A stretch of DNA of 64,000 bases from NCBI RefSeq assembly GCF_025567415.1, contig NZ_JAOQJV010000005.1:1-64000 (forward strand). Direction: 5' to 3'. Shown one piece after another: positions 24,718-33,622 of the stretch (its first letter is position 1; each line of letters begins with the position of its first letter). The notes below the pieces were generated by a model. It had not been told where the DNA came from. It did no database searches and worked only from the letters and a program-made list of their open reading frames with translations. The stretch is from Claveliimonas ammoniilytica. Lineage in GTDB: Bacteria > Bacillota > Clostridia > Lachnospirales > Lachnospiraceae. A program made the translations under genes and the position numbers.

Positions 24718-27093
24718 CTATTTGAACTCGACAATTGTTACACCTGCATCACCCTCACCAAATGCAGCCAGATGGAATTCTTTGATATGCTTCTGGCGGC
24801 GGAGATAAGCATGGATACCGTTGCGGAGTGCGCCGGTACCTTTGCCATGTACGATGCGTACCGGGCTTAGGTGCGCAATATAGGCATCGTCCAGGTATTT
24901 GTCAAGCTCTGCGACTGCTTCATCCACTGTCTTGCCTAACAGGTTGATCTCAGGACTGACTGAGAAGGATTTGCTCATTTTCATCTTGCCCTTGGAAGTG
25001 CGCTGCAGACCCTTGGCAGAGTAAGAAGGCTGTTCTTCGATGATCTCCAGATCGGACATGTGTACCTGCGAATTCAGGATACCCATCTGAACATGAAGAT
25101 TGCCTCTTGCATCCGGAAGAGAAGTAATGATACCGTTCAGGTTCATGCTGAGAACCCGTACAGATTCGCCAAGCTTGAAATCAGAAGGCTTATGTTTCTT
25201 TCTTGGTTTGGCAGTTTCCAATGTTACCTTGCTGCTGGTAGACTTCAGCTTTTTGCGGAGACGTTCCCGTTCTTTTTCCATCTCAGCAGCAGAGATGTTC
25301 TCCTTGCCGAATTTGCGGAAATTCTTCATGGTTTCGTCGGCAGTTTCTTTGGCATCCAACAGGATAGCGTGAGCCTTTTCGTTGGCCTCGCGGATGATGC
25401 GGTCACGCTGGTCATCTAATTTCTTCTGGCGGGATGCGGTCTCGTTCTTCAGGCGTTCCAGCTCCCTTTTGTAAGATGCAATTTCTTCTTTTTCTTTTTC
25501 GATTAATCGGCGGTTGGCTTCGAGGTCCGTTAAGACATCCTCAAAGGATTCTGCTTCGCTGGACAGATGCGCTCTGGCATCTTCGATAATATAGTCCGGA
25601 AGTCCCAGCTTTTTGGAAATGGCAAATGCATTACTCTTTCCCGGAATACCGATCAGCAGACGGTAAGTTGGCCGGAGCGTTGCAACGTCGAACTCGCAGC
25701 TCGCATTTTCTACGCCCGGTGTCTCGAGCGCAAAAATCTTCAGTTCACTGTAGTGAGTGGTCGCCATGGTGCGGATGCCCTGAGCATGCAAATGACTCAG
25801 AATCGCGATGGCAAGAGCAGCGCCTTCGGTAGGATCGGTTCCGGCACCAAGTTCGTCGAAGAGTACCAGAGAATCGTCTTTAATCTTCATTAAAAATGAA
25901 ACAATATTCGTCATGTGAGAAGAGAAGGTACTGAGGCTCTGCTCAATACTCTGCTCGTCGCCGATGTCTGCGTAGACATCTTCAAAAATACCGAGTTCTG
26001 AACGGTCGAGTGCCGGAATATGGAGTCCTGCCTGTCCCATCAGGGTAAAAAGTCCGACCGTTTTCAGCGAAACCGTTTTACCACCTGTGTTTGGTCCTGT
26101 TACGATCAGCAGGTCGAAGGTGTCACCCAGAGAAATGGTGATCGGCACAACCTTTTTGCGGTCGATCAATGGATGCCGGCCTTCGCGGATCAGAATGCGC
26201 CGCTCGTTATTAAAGACCGGTCGGCTGGCATTCATGGAAAGCGCCAGGCTTCCTCTTGCAAATATGAAATCCAGCTCGGTCATGACTTTATAGTCGGTGC
26301 GGATCTCTTCAATATAATCAGCGGCATCAGAACTAAGCCGGGCAAGTATCACCTGGATCTCTTCCTGTTCTTTGCCATATAATTCTTTCAGATCATTATT
26401 CAGCTTTACAACTGCCATAGGTTCGATAAAAAGTGTAGAACCGGTAGCAGACTGATCATGAATCATGCCGGACACCTTAGATCTGTATTCGGCCTTGACC
26501 GGAATACAGTAGCGGTCACCACGCATGGTAATAATAGCATCCTGCAGATAAGTGCGGAGTGGACCATTGACCATACCGGTCAATGTAGAGTGTACACGGT
26601 CATTCATTGCGCCGATCTGACGGCGGATCTGCTTCAGTGTGCTGCTGGCATCGTCACTGATCTCGTCTTCGCTGATGATACAACGGTCAATCTCGGTAGA
26701 AAGAAGAGATACCGGTTCCAGCATATCAAAATAACTGTCCAGACAGTCGGCAAGTTCTTCGATGGTTTCATGACGTCCATAGGCTTTGGCTCTTCCGGCT
26801 GCGGTAAGCACCTTGGCGATACGTAGAAGCTCGGCAGCATTTAATGCAGCCCCGACTTCCAGGCGTTTCATAGATTCTTCGATCGGATAGCATCCACTGA
26901 AAGACAGATGTCCTTTTTTAACAATGCGGGTAAATGCAGCGGCGGTCTCTTCCTGCATGGACTCAATCTTCGTCAGATCTGTAGAAGGCTTGAGATTGCG
27001 GCATTTGCGCTGCCCACCCGGTGTAGTGGCTTCATTCATGAGAAGCTCTGTGATTTTATAAAATTCCAGTTTGGTAAGTGTTTTCTTATTCAT
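24718..27093 (-). CDS. mutS2: Endonuclease MutS2
   Basis: A 791-residue MutS-like ATPase/nuclease. The ATPase domain includes Walker A VTGPNTGGKTVSLKT (about residue 330), Walker B SLVLFDELGAGTDPTEGAAL (about 405) and TTHYSELK. A coiled-coil clamp region (about 510-610) is followed by the C-terminal Smr nuclease domain (about 715-791) with INLLGKTVDEA and VRIVHGKGTGAL. MutS2 suppresses recombination and has been linked to rescue of collided ribosomes. Length is normal. AGGAG precedes the start. Confidence 0.96.
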   Translation of the reverse strand: MNKKTLTKLEFYKITELLMNEATTPGGQRKCRNLKPSTDLTKIESMQEETAAAFTRIVKKGHLSFSGCYPIEESMKRLEVGAALNAAELLRIAKVLTAAGRAKAYGRHETIEELADCLDSYFDMLEPVSLLSTEIDRCIISEDEISDDASSTLKQIRRQIGAMNDRVHSTLTGMVNGPLRTYLQDAIITMRGDRYCIPVKAEYRSKVSGMIHDQSATGSTLFIEPMAVVKLNNDLKELYGKEQEEIQVILARLSSDAADYIEEIRTDYKVMTELDFIFARGSLALSMNASRPVFNNERRILIREGRHPLIDRKKVVPITISLGDTFDLLIVTGPNTGGKTVSLKTVGLFTLMGQAGLHIPALDRSELGIFEDVYADIGDEQSIEQSLSTFSSHMTNIVSFLMKIKDDSLVLFDELGAGTDPTEGAALAIAILSHLHAQGIRTMATTHYSELKIFALETPGVENASCEFDVATLRPTYRLLIGIPGKSNAFAISKKLGLPDYIIEDARAHLSSEAESFEDVLTDLEANRRLIEKEKEEIASYKRELERLKNETASRQKKLDDQRDRIIREANEKAHAILLDAKETADETMKNFRKFGKENISAAEMEKERERLRKKLKSTSSKVTLETAKPRKKHKPSDFKLGESVRVLSMNLNGIITSLPDARGNLHVQMGILNSQVHMSDLEIIEEQPSYSAKGLQRTSKGKMKMSKSFSVSPEINLLGKTVDEAVAELDKYLDDAYIAHLSPVRIVHGKGTGALRNGIHAYLRRQKHIKEFHLAAFGEGDAGVTIVEFK

Positions 27094-27217
27094 ATGACAT
27101 CTCCTGTTAATTCCTTTTTATTCTAACGTATTTGAGGTTTAAAGAAAAGGATAAATATTGAACATTATTCTGCAATATTGTATACTGATAGCAGAATTGT
27201 TAAAGGAGACGAACAGC

Positions 27218-28510
27218 ATGGAGAACCACGGTGATCCGCGAGACAGAGAGGGTGAATCCGGGGCAGAACATGAAGAATATGAGTTTCTGCAGGAGACCTT
27301 GAAGGACGAGAAGAAGCGGGGCAGAATCGGAAAAAGTACGATTATAAAGTGTGCAGCTCTGGGACTGGTATTTGGTATGGCGGCCAGTCTTGGTTTTTTT
27401 GCGCTAAAACCATGGGCAGAAGATCTGATGCTTGGAGATCCTGATGAGATAACAATTCCGGAAGAAGAGGAAGATGAAGGGAATACAGCCACAGCTGAGG
27501 AAGATCAGCCACTTGTAGTGAGCATGGATCATTACCGGGAGATGAGTGCAGCCCTGACAGAGATTGCTGACAAGGCAAAATGCAGTATGGTTAGAATATC
27601 GGTAGCTGCAGATGACACTGTTGATGCGGAGAATATAACAGGAGCAGATGAGACAGATGTAGCGGGTACAGATAGCGTAACTGGCGTGATCATAGCGGAT
27701 AATGGTCAGGAATATCTGATCTTTGGAAGCAACAGAGTGTGTCAGGAGGGAGAAGCTGTAGAAGTGACATTTGCAGACGGCAGAAGTTATGAGGCTAGTG
27801 TGAAGCAGACCGACGGAACACTTGGATATGCTGTGTATGCAGTGCATAAGAGCAGTCTTGCGTCATCTACGGCGGAGAAGATACAGGTGGCAGCTCTTGG
27901 ACGCACAGGAACTGCGGAACAGGGGAATACGGTTATTGCTATGGGTGATCCGTTTGGTTACGGAGATTCTATCGGTTATGGAGTTATTGCGTCATCTGGT
28001 ACAGAAAAGAACCGTACCGATGGGGAATACCATGTGATCGGCACTGACATTTCCGGTACATCGGATGGAACAGGTGCATTATTTAACGTAAACGGCGAGG
28101 TCGTTGGCATGATCGATGCAGCTGCCAGAGATGAAGATATGACAACGGTAACAGCGTATGGGATTTCGGATCTGAAATCGATGATCGAATGTCTGTCAAA
28201 TGGTGAGACGGTACCGTATCTTGGAATTACCGGCGTGTCTGTTACAGAGGAAATTGCCAGTGACCAGGGAATACCACGAGGTGTGTATGTGCAGAAGGTG
28301 GAAGCAGATTCACCGGCTATGGAAGCAGGTATCCAGAGCGGCGATGTGATCACGGAAGTTGCTAAGACAGCGGTGACAACATTGTCGGCATATCATACAG
28401 TGTTGATGAAGCAGAAGACCGGTGACAGCATTCGCGTGAAGGGAATGCGAAAGGGAACCGATGGTTATGTGGATGCGCAGTATAATGTGACTGTAGGAAG
28501 CTTCAGATGA
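27218..28510 (+). CDS. HtrA-like membrane pseudoprotease with PDZ domain
   Basis: A 430-residue protein: cytosolic acidic N-terminus, one transmembrane segment (about 42-64), an acidic spacer, a trypsin-like fold (about 105-310) and a PDZ domain (about 325-425; YLGITGVSVT, GVYVQKVEADSPAMEAGI, GDVITEVAKT). The fold aligns with HtrA/DegP, but the catalytic residues are gone: His of TNNHV is replaced in GSNRV, Asp of TDLAV in LGYAV, and Ser of GNSGGP in SDGTGA. It is therefore predicted to be non-proteolytic and perhaps a scaffold or sensor. ATG 27218 with AAAGGAG is preferred over an upstream in-frame ATG. Confidence 0.8.
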   Translation: MENHGDPRDREGESGAEHEEYEFLQETLKDEKKRGRIGKSTIIKCAALGLVFGMAASLGFFALKPWAEDLMLGDPDEITIPEEEEDEGNTATAEEDQPLVVSMDHYREMSAALTEIADKAKCSMVRISVAADDTVDAENITGADETDVAGTDSVTGVIIADNGQEYLIFGSNRVCQEGEAVEVTFADGRSYEASVKQTDGTLGYAVYAVHKSSLASSTAEKIQVAALGRTGTAEQGNTVIAMGDPFGYGDSIGYGVIASSGTEKNRTDGEYHVIGTDISGTSDGTGALFNVNGEVVGMIDAAARDEDMTTVTAYGISDLKSMIECLSNGETVPYLGITGVSVTEEIASDQGIPRGVYVQKVEADSPAMEAGIQSGDVITEVAKTAVTTLSAYHTVLMKQKTGDSIRVKGMRKGTDGYVDAQYNVTVGSFR

Positions 28511-28567
28511 GACCTGTTATGAGCATTTATAAAATCAGAAGAACATAATAGAAAGAGAGAATTTATC

Positions 28568-29524
28568 ATGAGATATATCAATACCCTCTGTGAGGGCGAG
28601 ACAATTCGTAATGTGTATTTGTGTAAAGGGAAGCGTTCGGCGGAGACGAGAAATGGCAAGCCATATGACAATCTGATCTTGCAGGATAAGACCGGCACGC
28701 TGGATGGTAAGGTGTGGGATCCGAATTCAAGTGGGATCGCAGATTATGATGAGCTGGACTTTATCGAGGTGTTCGGTGAAGTGACCAGCTATAATAATGC
28801 CCTTCAGTTGAATATCCGTCAGATCCGCAAGGCATATGAGGATGAATATAATCCGGCAGATTACATGCCGACGACTGAGAAGAATGAAGACACCATGTAT
28901 CAGGAACTTCTGAATTACGGGCAACAGATCGGCAACACTTATCTGAAACAGGTGGTGGAGTATTATTTCGTAAATAATCAGGAATTTGTAAAGGTGTTTA
29001 AGGGGCATTCCGCAGCGAAGAGTGTGCATCACGGATTCGCAGGAGGACTTCTGGAACATACATTAAGTGTTGTGAAGATGTGTGAATACATGGTTGGCGC
29101 ATATCCAATCCTGAATCGTGATCTGCTGTATACCGCAGCAATGTGTCATGATATCGGCAAAGTGAAAGAGCTGTCCGCATTTCCAAAGAATGATTATACG
29201 GATGAAGGACAGTTATTAGGACATATTGTGATTGGCGTGGAGATGTTAAATGATGCGATTCGTGAGATCCAGGATTTCCCGGAGAAGCTGGCCAATGAAC
29301 TGAAGCACTGCATCATCTCACATCATGGAGAATTGGAGTATGGCTCGCCGAAGAAACCGGCATTGCCGGAAGCATTTGCTCTAAACTTTGCAGACTGTGC
29401 AGATGCCAAGATGGAGACGCTGACTGAGATCTTCAAAGACAGCAAGAATATGAAAGATAAAGAATGGACTGGATATAACCGACTGTTTGAGACAAATCTC
29501 AGAAAGAGCAGTCTGGAAAAGTAG
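28568..29524 (+). CDS. YhaM-like 3'-5' exoribonuclease (OB fold plus HD domain)
   Basis: A 318-residue protein with an N-terminal OB-fold nucleic-acid-binding part (residues about 10-90, GKPYDNLILQDKTGTLDGKV) and an HD phosphohydrolase domain (about 160-290) with HHGFAGGLLEHTLSV, AAMCHDIGKVKEL and CIISHHGELEYGSPKKP. This architecture and length match YhaM/CBF1 of Firmicutes, which trims RNA and single-stranded DNA from the 3' end. A GAAAGAGAG ribosome site precedes the start. It follows the HtrA-like gene by 57 bases. Confidence 0.9.
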   Translation: MRYINTLCEGETIRNVYLCKGKRSAETRNGKPYDNLILQDKTGTLDGKVWDPNSSGIADYDELDFIEVFGEVTSYNNALQLNIRQIRKAYEDEYNPADYMPTTEKNEDTMYQELLNYGQQIGNTYLKQVVEYYFVNNQEFVKVFKGHSAAKSVHHGFAGGLLEHTLSVVKMCEYMVGAYPILNRDLLYTAAMCHDIGKVKELSAFPKNDYTDEGQLLGHIVIGVEMLNDAIREIQDFPEKLANELKHCIISHHGELEYGSPKKPALPEAFALNFADCADAKMETLTEIFKDSKNMKDKEWTGYNRLFETNLRKSSLEK

Positions 29525-29549
29525 ACGGATAAGAGTATATAAATAGACG

Positions 29550-31226
29550 ATGAGTATGAAGAAAAATGATCTGACAACAGTTACAATTGAAGATATGGGT
29601 GTCGGCGGCGAAGGCATCGGTAAGGTAGACGGCTATACGCTGTTTGTGAAGGATGCGGTTATTGGTGATGTGGCAGAAGTGAAGGTCATGAAGGCGAAGA
29701 AGCATTATGGTTATGCACGCCTGATGAAGATACTGCAGCCATCAAAAGACAGAGTAGAGCCTGTCTGTCCGGTGGCGAGACAATGTGGAGGCTGTCAGAT
29801 ACAGGCATTGAACTATGAGAAACAGCTGGAATTTAAGCATAACAAGGTGCGCAACAATCTGATCCGACTGGGCGGTATTCCAGAGGAACTTTTGGATGAG
29901 ATTATGGAACCGGCAGCAGGAATGAAAGAGCCGTTCCGTTATCGCAATAAAGCACAGTTTCCGATTGGCAGAGACCGTGATGGAAAGCTGACTGCCGGAT
30001 TCTATGCAGGCAGGACACACCAGATTATTCCGGTGCCGGAGTGTGACTGCGTACTGGGGGTAAAAGAGAATAAAGAAATCCTGGACGCAATTCTGGAATT
30101 TATGCAGGTGGAACATATCGAACCATATAATGAAGAAAATCACAGCGGACTGGTGCGCCATGTACTGATCCGTTATGGATTCCGTACAGGCGAGATCATG
30201 GTCTGCCTCGTTATCAATGGAAAGACACTTCCACACAGTGAGAAGCTGGTGAAGAGACTTACAAAAATACCGGGGATGACGAGTATTACCTGCAGCATCA
30301 ACCGCGAGAAGACGAATGTCATCATGGGAACGAAGATCCAGCTTCTGTGGGGACAGATGTATATTACAGATTATATCGGAGAAGTAAAGTTCCAGATATC
30401 ACCGCTTTCTTTTTATCAGGTGAATCCGGTGCAGACCGAGGTGCTGTATGGAACTGCGTTAGAATATGCAGGACTTACCGGTCACGAGACCGTGTGGGAT
30501 CTGTACTGTGGAATCGGAACCATTTCTCTCTTCCTTGCACAGAAAGCGGAACAGGTCTATGGTGTAGAGATCGTTCCGCAGGCAATTGACGATGCGAAAA
30601 AGAATGCAGAGATCAATGCGCTGACTAATGCTGAATTTTTCGTGGGTAAGGCAGAAGAAGTGCTGCCGGGATACTATGCGGATTATACTAAAGAGCATCC
30701 GGGAGAACATGCGCACGCAGATGTGATCGTAGTCGATCCGCCGCGAAAAGGATGCGAACAGAGTGTGCTTGATACCATGGTTCAGATGGAGCCGGAGCGG
30801 ATTGTATATGTGAGCTGCGATTCTGCAACACTGGCACGAGATGTGAAGTATCTGCGGGAGAATGGGTATGAGATCAGGAAAGTGAAGGCGACAGATATGT
30901 TTCCGATGTCGGTCCATGTGGAGACGGTTGTTCTTTTGTCCCAACAAAAACCAGATGACACGATAGAGATCGACTTAGATCTGGATGAGCTGGATGCCAC
31001 CAGTGCCGAGTTGAAAGCAACCTATCAGGAAATCAAGGATTATGTGCTGAAAGAATCTGGCTTGAAGGTTTCAAGTTTATATATTTCTCAGGTAAAACGC
31101 AAATGTGGAATTGAAGTGGGAGAAAACTATAATCTTCCAAAATCAGAAAATGCAAGAGTTCCACAATGCCCGAAAGAGAAAGAAGATGCTATCAAGGCTG
31201 CCCTGAAATATTTTGCGATGATCTAA
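29550..31226 (+). CDS. rlmD: 23S rRNA (uracil-C5)-methyltransferase RlmD with C-terminal extension
   Basis: A 558-residue SAM-dependent RNA methyltransferase. The N-terminal TRAM domain (about 5-60, DMGVGGEGIGKVDGYTLFV) is followed by a 4Fe-4S-type Cys set (CPVARQCGGCQIQ) and the catalytic core: DLYCGIGTISLFLA, DPPRKGCEQSVLD and the nucleophilic Cys in YVSCDSATLARD (about residue 425). Ordinary family members stop soon after VETVVLLSQ. Here about 85 extra residues follow (SGLKVSSLYISQVKRKCGI, NYNLPKSE, CPKEKEDAIKAALKYF). A partial second copy of that module occurs alone at 50467-50610. The exact uridine target is not provable from sequence. Confidence 0.92.
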   Translation: MSMKKNDLTTVTIEDMGVGGEGIGKVDGYTLFVKDAVIGDVAEVKVMKAKKHYGYARLMKILQPSKDRVEPVCPVARQCGGCQIQALNYEKQLEFKHNKVRNNLIRLGGIPEELLDEIMEPAAGMKEPFRYRNKAQFPIGRDRDGKLTAGFYAGRTHQIIPVPECDCVLGVKENKEILDAILEFMQVEHIEPYNEENHSGLVRHVLIRYGFRTGEIMVCLVINGKTLPHSEKLVKRLTKIPGMTSITCSINREKTNVIMGTKIQLLWGQMYITDYIGEVKFQISPLSFYQVNPVQTEVLYGTALEYAGLTGHETVWDLYCGIGTISLFLAQKAEQVYGVEIVPQAIDDAKKNAEINALTNAEFFVGKAEEVLPGYYADYTKEHPGEHAHADVIVVDPPRKGCEQSVLDTMVQMEPERIVYVSCDSATLARDVKYLRENGYEIRKVKATDMFPMSVHVETVVLLSQQKPDDTIEIDLDLDELDATSAELKATYQEIKDYVLKESGLKVSSLYISQVKRKCGIEVGENYNLPKSENARVPQCPKEKEDAIKAALKYFAMI

Positions 31227-31257
31227 GAACATCGCTGATTTCAAGGAGGAATAACAC

Positions 31258-31629
31258 ATGAAAAGCACATTTGAAAAAATGGGTGGAACCTACACACTTG
31301 GCGCAGACGGAATTTATTATCCGAATCTTGTTAGTACAGATGAAGAACCGCATTATGGGAAATATGGAATGATGCGAAAAACGTATCTGAAAGAGCATCG
31401 TCCGGCAATGTATTCACTGTATATGTTGGAAGACAGATTGACAGAACATCTGAATGCTGTGGACGATGAAGCACAGGAGAGAATGGACATTCTAGTGCGT
31501 CAGATGATGGAAAAGGAAGGCATTACGGAAGAAATGAAAGCTTGTGACCAGATGGAATGGGTCAGGGCTGTAAATAATATCCGAAATGTAGCAGAAGAGA
31601 TTGTCTTAAAAGAATTAGTGTATATTTAA
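31258..31629 (+). CDS. TnpV-family transposon-encoded protein
   Basis: A 123-residue protein recognised as TnpV from its opening (FEKMGGTYTLGADGIYYPNL), the YGMMRKTYLKEHRPAMYS block and the C-terminal WVRAVNNIRNVAEEIVLKEL. TnpV proteins occur in Tn4451-type and related clostridial mobile elements and have no proven function. It begins 31 bases after rlmD with AAGGAGGA and marks the left edge of the accessory island. A truncated second TnpV lies at 54142, at the right edge. Confidence 0.85.
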   Translation: MKSTFEKMGGTYTLGADGIYYPNLVSTDEEPHYGKYGMMRKTYLKEHRPAMYSLYMLEDRLTEHLNAVDDEAQERMDILVRQMMEKEGITEEMKACDQMEWVRAVNNIRNVAEEIVLKELVYI

Positions 31630-31636
31630 AGCGTGG

Positions 31637-31658
31637 AAAGCTCCTTCGGGAGCTTTTT
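31637..31658 (+). terminator. Terminator after tnpV
   Basis: AAAGCTCC (31637-31644), TTCG loop, GGAGCTTT (31649-31656) and TT. It is a compact UUCG-type hairpin. Confidence 0.88.
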
Positions 31659-31840
31659 ACCGTTTCTACAAACAATTTTTTCTCGTGCCGGAAAGCAATC
31701 TATTTACATGGAACAGATGCAGAGAGAAAAAATATTGGAAGGTTATGATTCTTGATCAGCTTTTTTGCTATTGCTCTTTTGAAGATGGTAAAAAAACAAG
31801 TGATATGGTAAAATAATACTATTAGATTGAACGGACAGAA

Positions 31841-31993
31841 ATGAGGAAAGTTGATGAATTAAGAAATGTAATTGCAAATCAATTTGCCTGCGAATATAAG
31901 GCTTATGACTTTGGGGAAATCTGTAATGCATTCATTGATGATTTGATTAGATTAATGGAAAATAGTATTAAAAATGAACAAGGCAATTTTTAG
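31841..31993 (+). CDS. Small protein upstream of the HEPN-like gene, 50 residues
   Basis: ATG at 31841 opens 50 codons: helical and acidic, with a Phe/Tyr-rich centre (ANQFACEYKAYDFGEICNAF). A ribosome site is weak (GGACAG). It ends 24 bases before the start of the 284-residue HEPN-like gene. Size and position would suit an antitoxin or partner, but no family is recognised. The 180 bases before it are AT-rich and contain promoter-like TATTGG/TATGAT stretches that I cannot place firmly. Confidence 0.4.
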   Translation: MRKVDELRNVIANQFACEYKAYDFGEICNAFIDDLIRLMENSIKNEQGNF

Positions 31994-32017
31994 TTGACAT
32001 AAGGAGAACAGAAAAAT

Positions 32018-32872
32018 ATGAAAAAATATTACGCAGAAAGACATGGTTTACTTACAAAGCAACTACAGATAGATTTTGATGAGTTATTACAGTATTTCGG
32101 ACAGGTATATAAATATTTTTGTGATAAAGAGTATTTTGAAGTGGCTACAAGAGGAGTGTGGAGGCAAATTCCTTATACGCAGGATTCGGAGCAGATTTTA
32201 CCACCAAGTTTGTTGCCATCACCGGAAGTGTATTTTGCAACATGCTTACAGGATAAAGAGGTTTGGCCAATTTGGCAATATCTTGAAGAATATGATGAGC
32301 AGACATTGTTTTCAGTGATTGAGATTTTATACGACCATATTGGTGTTTATAACTATGAAACAGATCAGTTTGAAAATGAAGCACAAAAGGAAGAATTTGC
32401 TGAACAAATTAATAATATCTTACGTGCATATAAAGAGGGATATTATCTTGAACCGACAAATGGATTTATAATGCAAATACCTAACGGTGCGTTGCGTGAA
32501 CAGTTAGAATATGACGGTTCTGATTTACCCGATTCAGTATATGAGCAATTAGCAACAGCCACAGAAATGTATTATCGTTTTGATGCCAATTTAGAACAGA
32601 AAAAGAAAGCTATTAATATTCTTGCCGATATTTTGGAAAGTGAACGTGAAGAAGTAAAAGATACTTTAAATGCTGAGTATGAAGTTCCTAAAAATGAACA
32701 TGATAAGTTGATTTTTGGTATAGTTAATGGTTATAATATTCGCCATAATCGTGCAGATCAAAAGAACGATTATAGCAAAGAAATATGGTATGATTGGATG
32801 ATGCAATATTATACAAGTGTAATAATAGCATTTTACAAGTTGAAAAATAAGTATACCGATATTGATTTTTAA
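32018..32872 (+). CDS. HEPN-like (Abi-type) candidate defence protein
   Basis: A 284-residue AT-rich gene product I cannot name to a family with certainty. The C-terminal third (about 200-280) reads as KKKAINILADILESEREEVK, IFGIVNGYNIRHNRADQK, then IWYDWMMQYYTSVIIAFYKL. This resembles the end of abortive-infection and HEPN-type proteins, in which an IRH-N motif lies between two long helices and forms an RNase site. The first 200 residues (WRQIPYTQDSEQILPPS, ILYDHIGVYNYET) form an all-alpha/beta region of unknown role. AAGGAG precedes ATG. It sits in the outer layer of the island behind a 50-codon gene. Confidence 0.5.
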   Translation: MKKYYAERHGLLTKQLQIDFDELLQYFGQVYKYFCDKEYFEVATRGVWRQIPYTQDSEQILPPSLLPSPEVYFATCLQDKEVWPIWQYLEEYDEQTLFSVIEILYDHIGVYNYETDQFENEAQKEEFAEQINNILRAYKEGYYLEPTNGFIMQIPNGALREQLEYDGSDLPDSVYEQLATATEMYYRFDANLEQKKKAINILADILESEREEVKDTLNAEYEVPKNEHDKLIFGIVNGYNIRHNRADQKNDYSKEIWYDWMMQYYTSVIIAFYKLKNKYTDIDF

Positions 32873-32926
32873 ATGGTGAGTTAAATGATATCTCCCTAAG
32901 TGGAGTATAAATTTTTTCTCAAAAGG

Positions 32927-32941
32927 TGATGGTTTCGCTAT
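32927..32941 (+). other. Candidate left attachment site of the 16.7-kb element
   Basis: TGATGGTTTCGCTAT here and TGATGATTTCGCTAT at 49656-49670 match at 14 of 15 positions. The second copy starts at the stop codon of the serine recombinase. Direct repeats flanking a recombinase-bearing element are expected after site-specific integration. This is a hypothesis. Confidence 0.35.
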
Positions 32942-33009
32942 TTAGCATAAAAAGTAACTTAGAAGTTTCAGAATTAAGTTAATCGTGCCACATGGCTTGA
33001 TTATAAAAG

Positions 33010-33115
33010 CAAAGATAAAAACGCAACGTACATCTTTGATGTACCAGAGCCGGTAGGTAGCCCGGCCGTCCTATATAAATAGGGTAAGTAACCTGCCCCT
33101 CCGGGTTGTCCATTC
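33010..33115 (+). promoter_or_regulatory. yjdF riboswitch (azaaromatic-responsive class)
   Basis: The 5' leader of yjdF is compact and highly structured. It contains a perfect hairpin GTACATC-TTT-GATGTAC (33028-33044), a CCGG-TAGGTAGC-CCGG element, a CCTATATAAATAGG stem and an AACC/GGTT closing pair before the AGGAGG site. The yjdF motif RNA is a known riboswitch class that sits directly before yjdF and responds to planar azaaromatic compounds. The call rests on the hairpin layout plus the gene that follows. The remaining gap from 32873 holds only the candidate att repeat. Confidence 0.75.
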
Positions 33116-33145
33116 TTTGTTCAATCATTTTTAGGAGGGATTTTT

Positions 33146-33562
33146 GTGGACAAAGTAAATGGAAAGCTGACAGTATTTTTTGAAGAGCCGTTTTGGGTGG
33201 GAATCTTTGAACGCATCGAAGATGGTAAACTATCTGTGGCAAAGGTAACATTTGGTGCAGAGCCAAAAGATTATGAAGTACAGGAATATATTCAAAAGTG
33301 CTATTTCAGTTTGAAATTCAGTCCGGTTGTTGAAACTGTTGTAAAGGATATCAAAAGAAATTCGAAACGGATGCAGCGGGAAACAAAGAAGCAGATGCTG
33401 GAAATAGGCATTGGTACAAAATCGCAACAGGCGTTGAAATTACAACAGGAACAGAACAAGCAGGAACGTAAAGAGAAAAGCCGCAAGAGAAAAGAGGCAG
33501 AAGAGCAGCGAATGTTTGAACTGAAACAGCGAAAGAAAAGAGAAAAGCATAAGGGACATTAA
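33146..33562 (+). CDS. yjdF: YjdF family protein (DUF2992)
   Basis: A 138-residue protein. The opening GKLTVFFEEPFWVGIFER, the middle FGAEPKDYEVQEYI and the very basic C-terminal tail (KKREKHKGH) are typical of YjdF. A GTG start follows AGGAGGG. Its biochemical role is unknown, but the gene is controlled by the yjdF riboswitch and is thought to help cells handle toxic azaaromatic compounds. It lies at the left end of the inferred mobile element, followed by a DUF4825 lipoprotein gene. Confidence 0.9.
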   Translation: MDKVNGKLTVFFEEPFWVGIFERIEDGKLSVAKVTFGAEPKDYEVQEYIQKCYFSLKFSPVVETVVKDIKRNSKRMQRETKKQMLEIGIGTKSQQALKLQQEQNKQERKEKSRKRKEAEEQRMFELKQRKKREKHKGH

Positions 33563-33622
33563 AGTTCCTTGGGCTTTTACTCAAATCGTAAATTTTTGAA
33601 TAAAGCTTTCGGGGGTGTTTCT

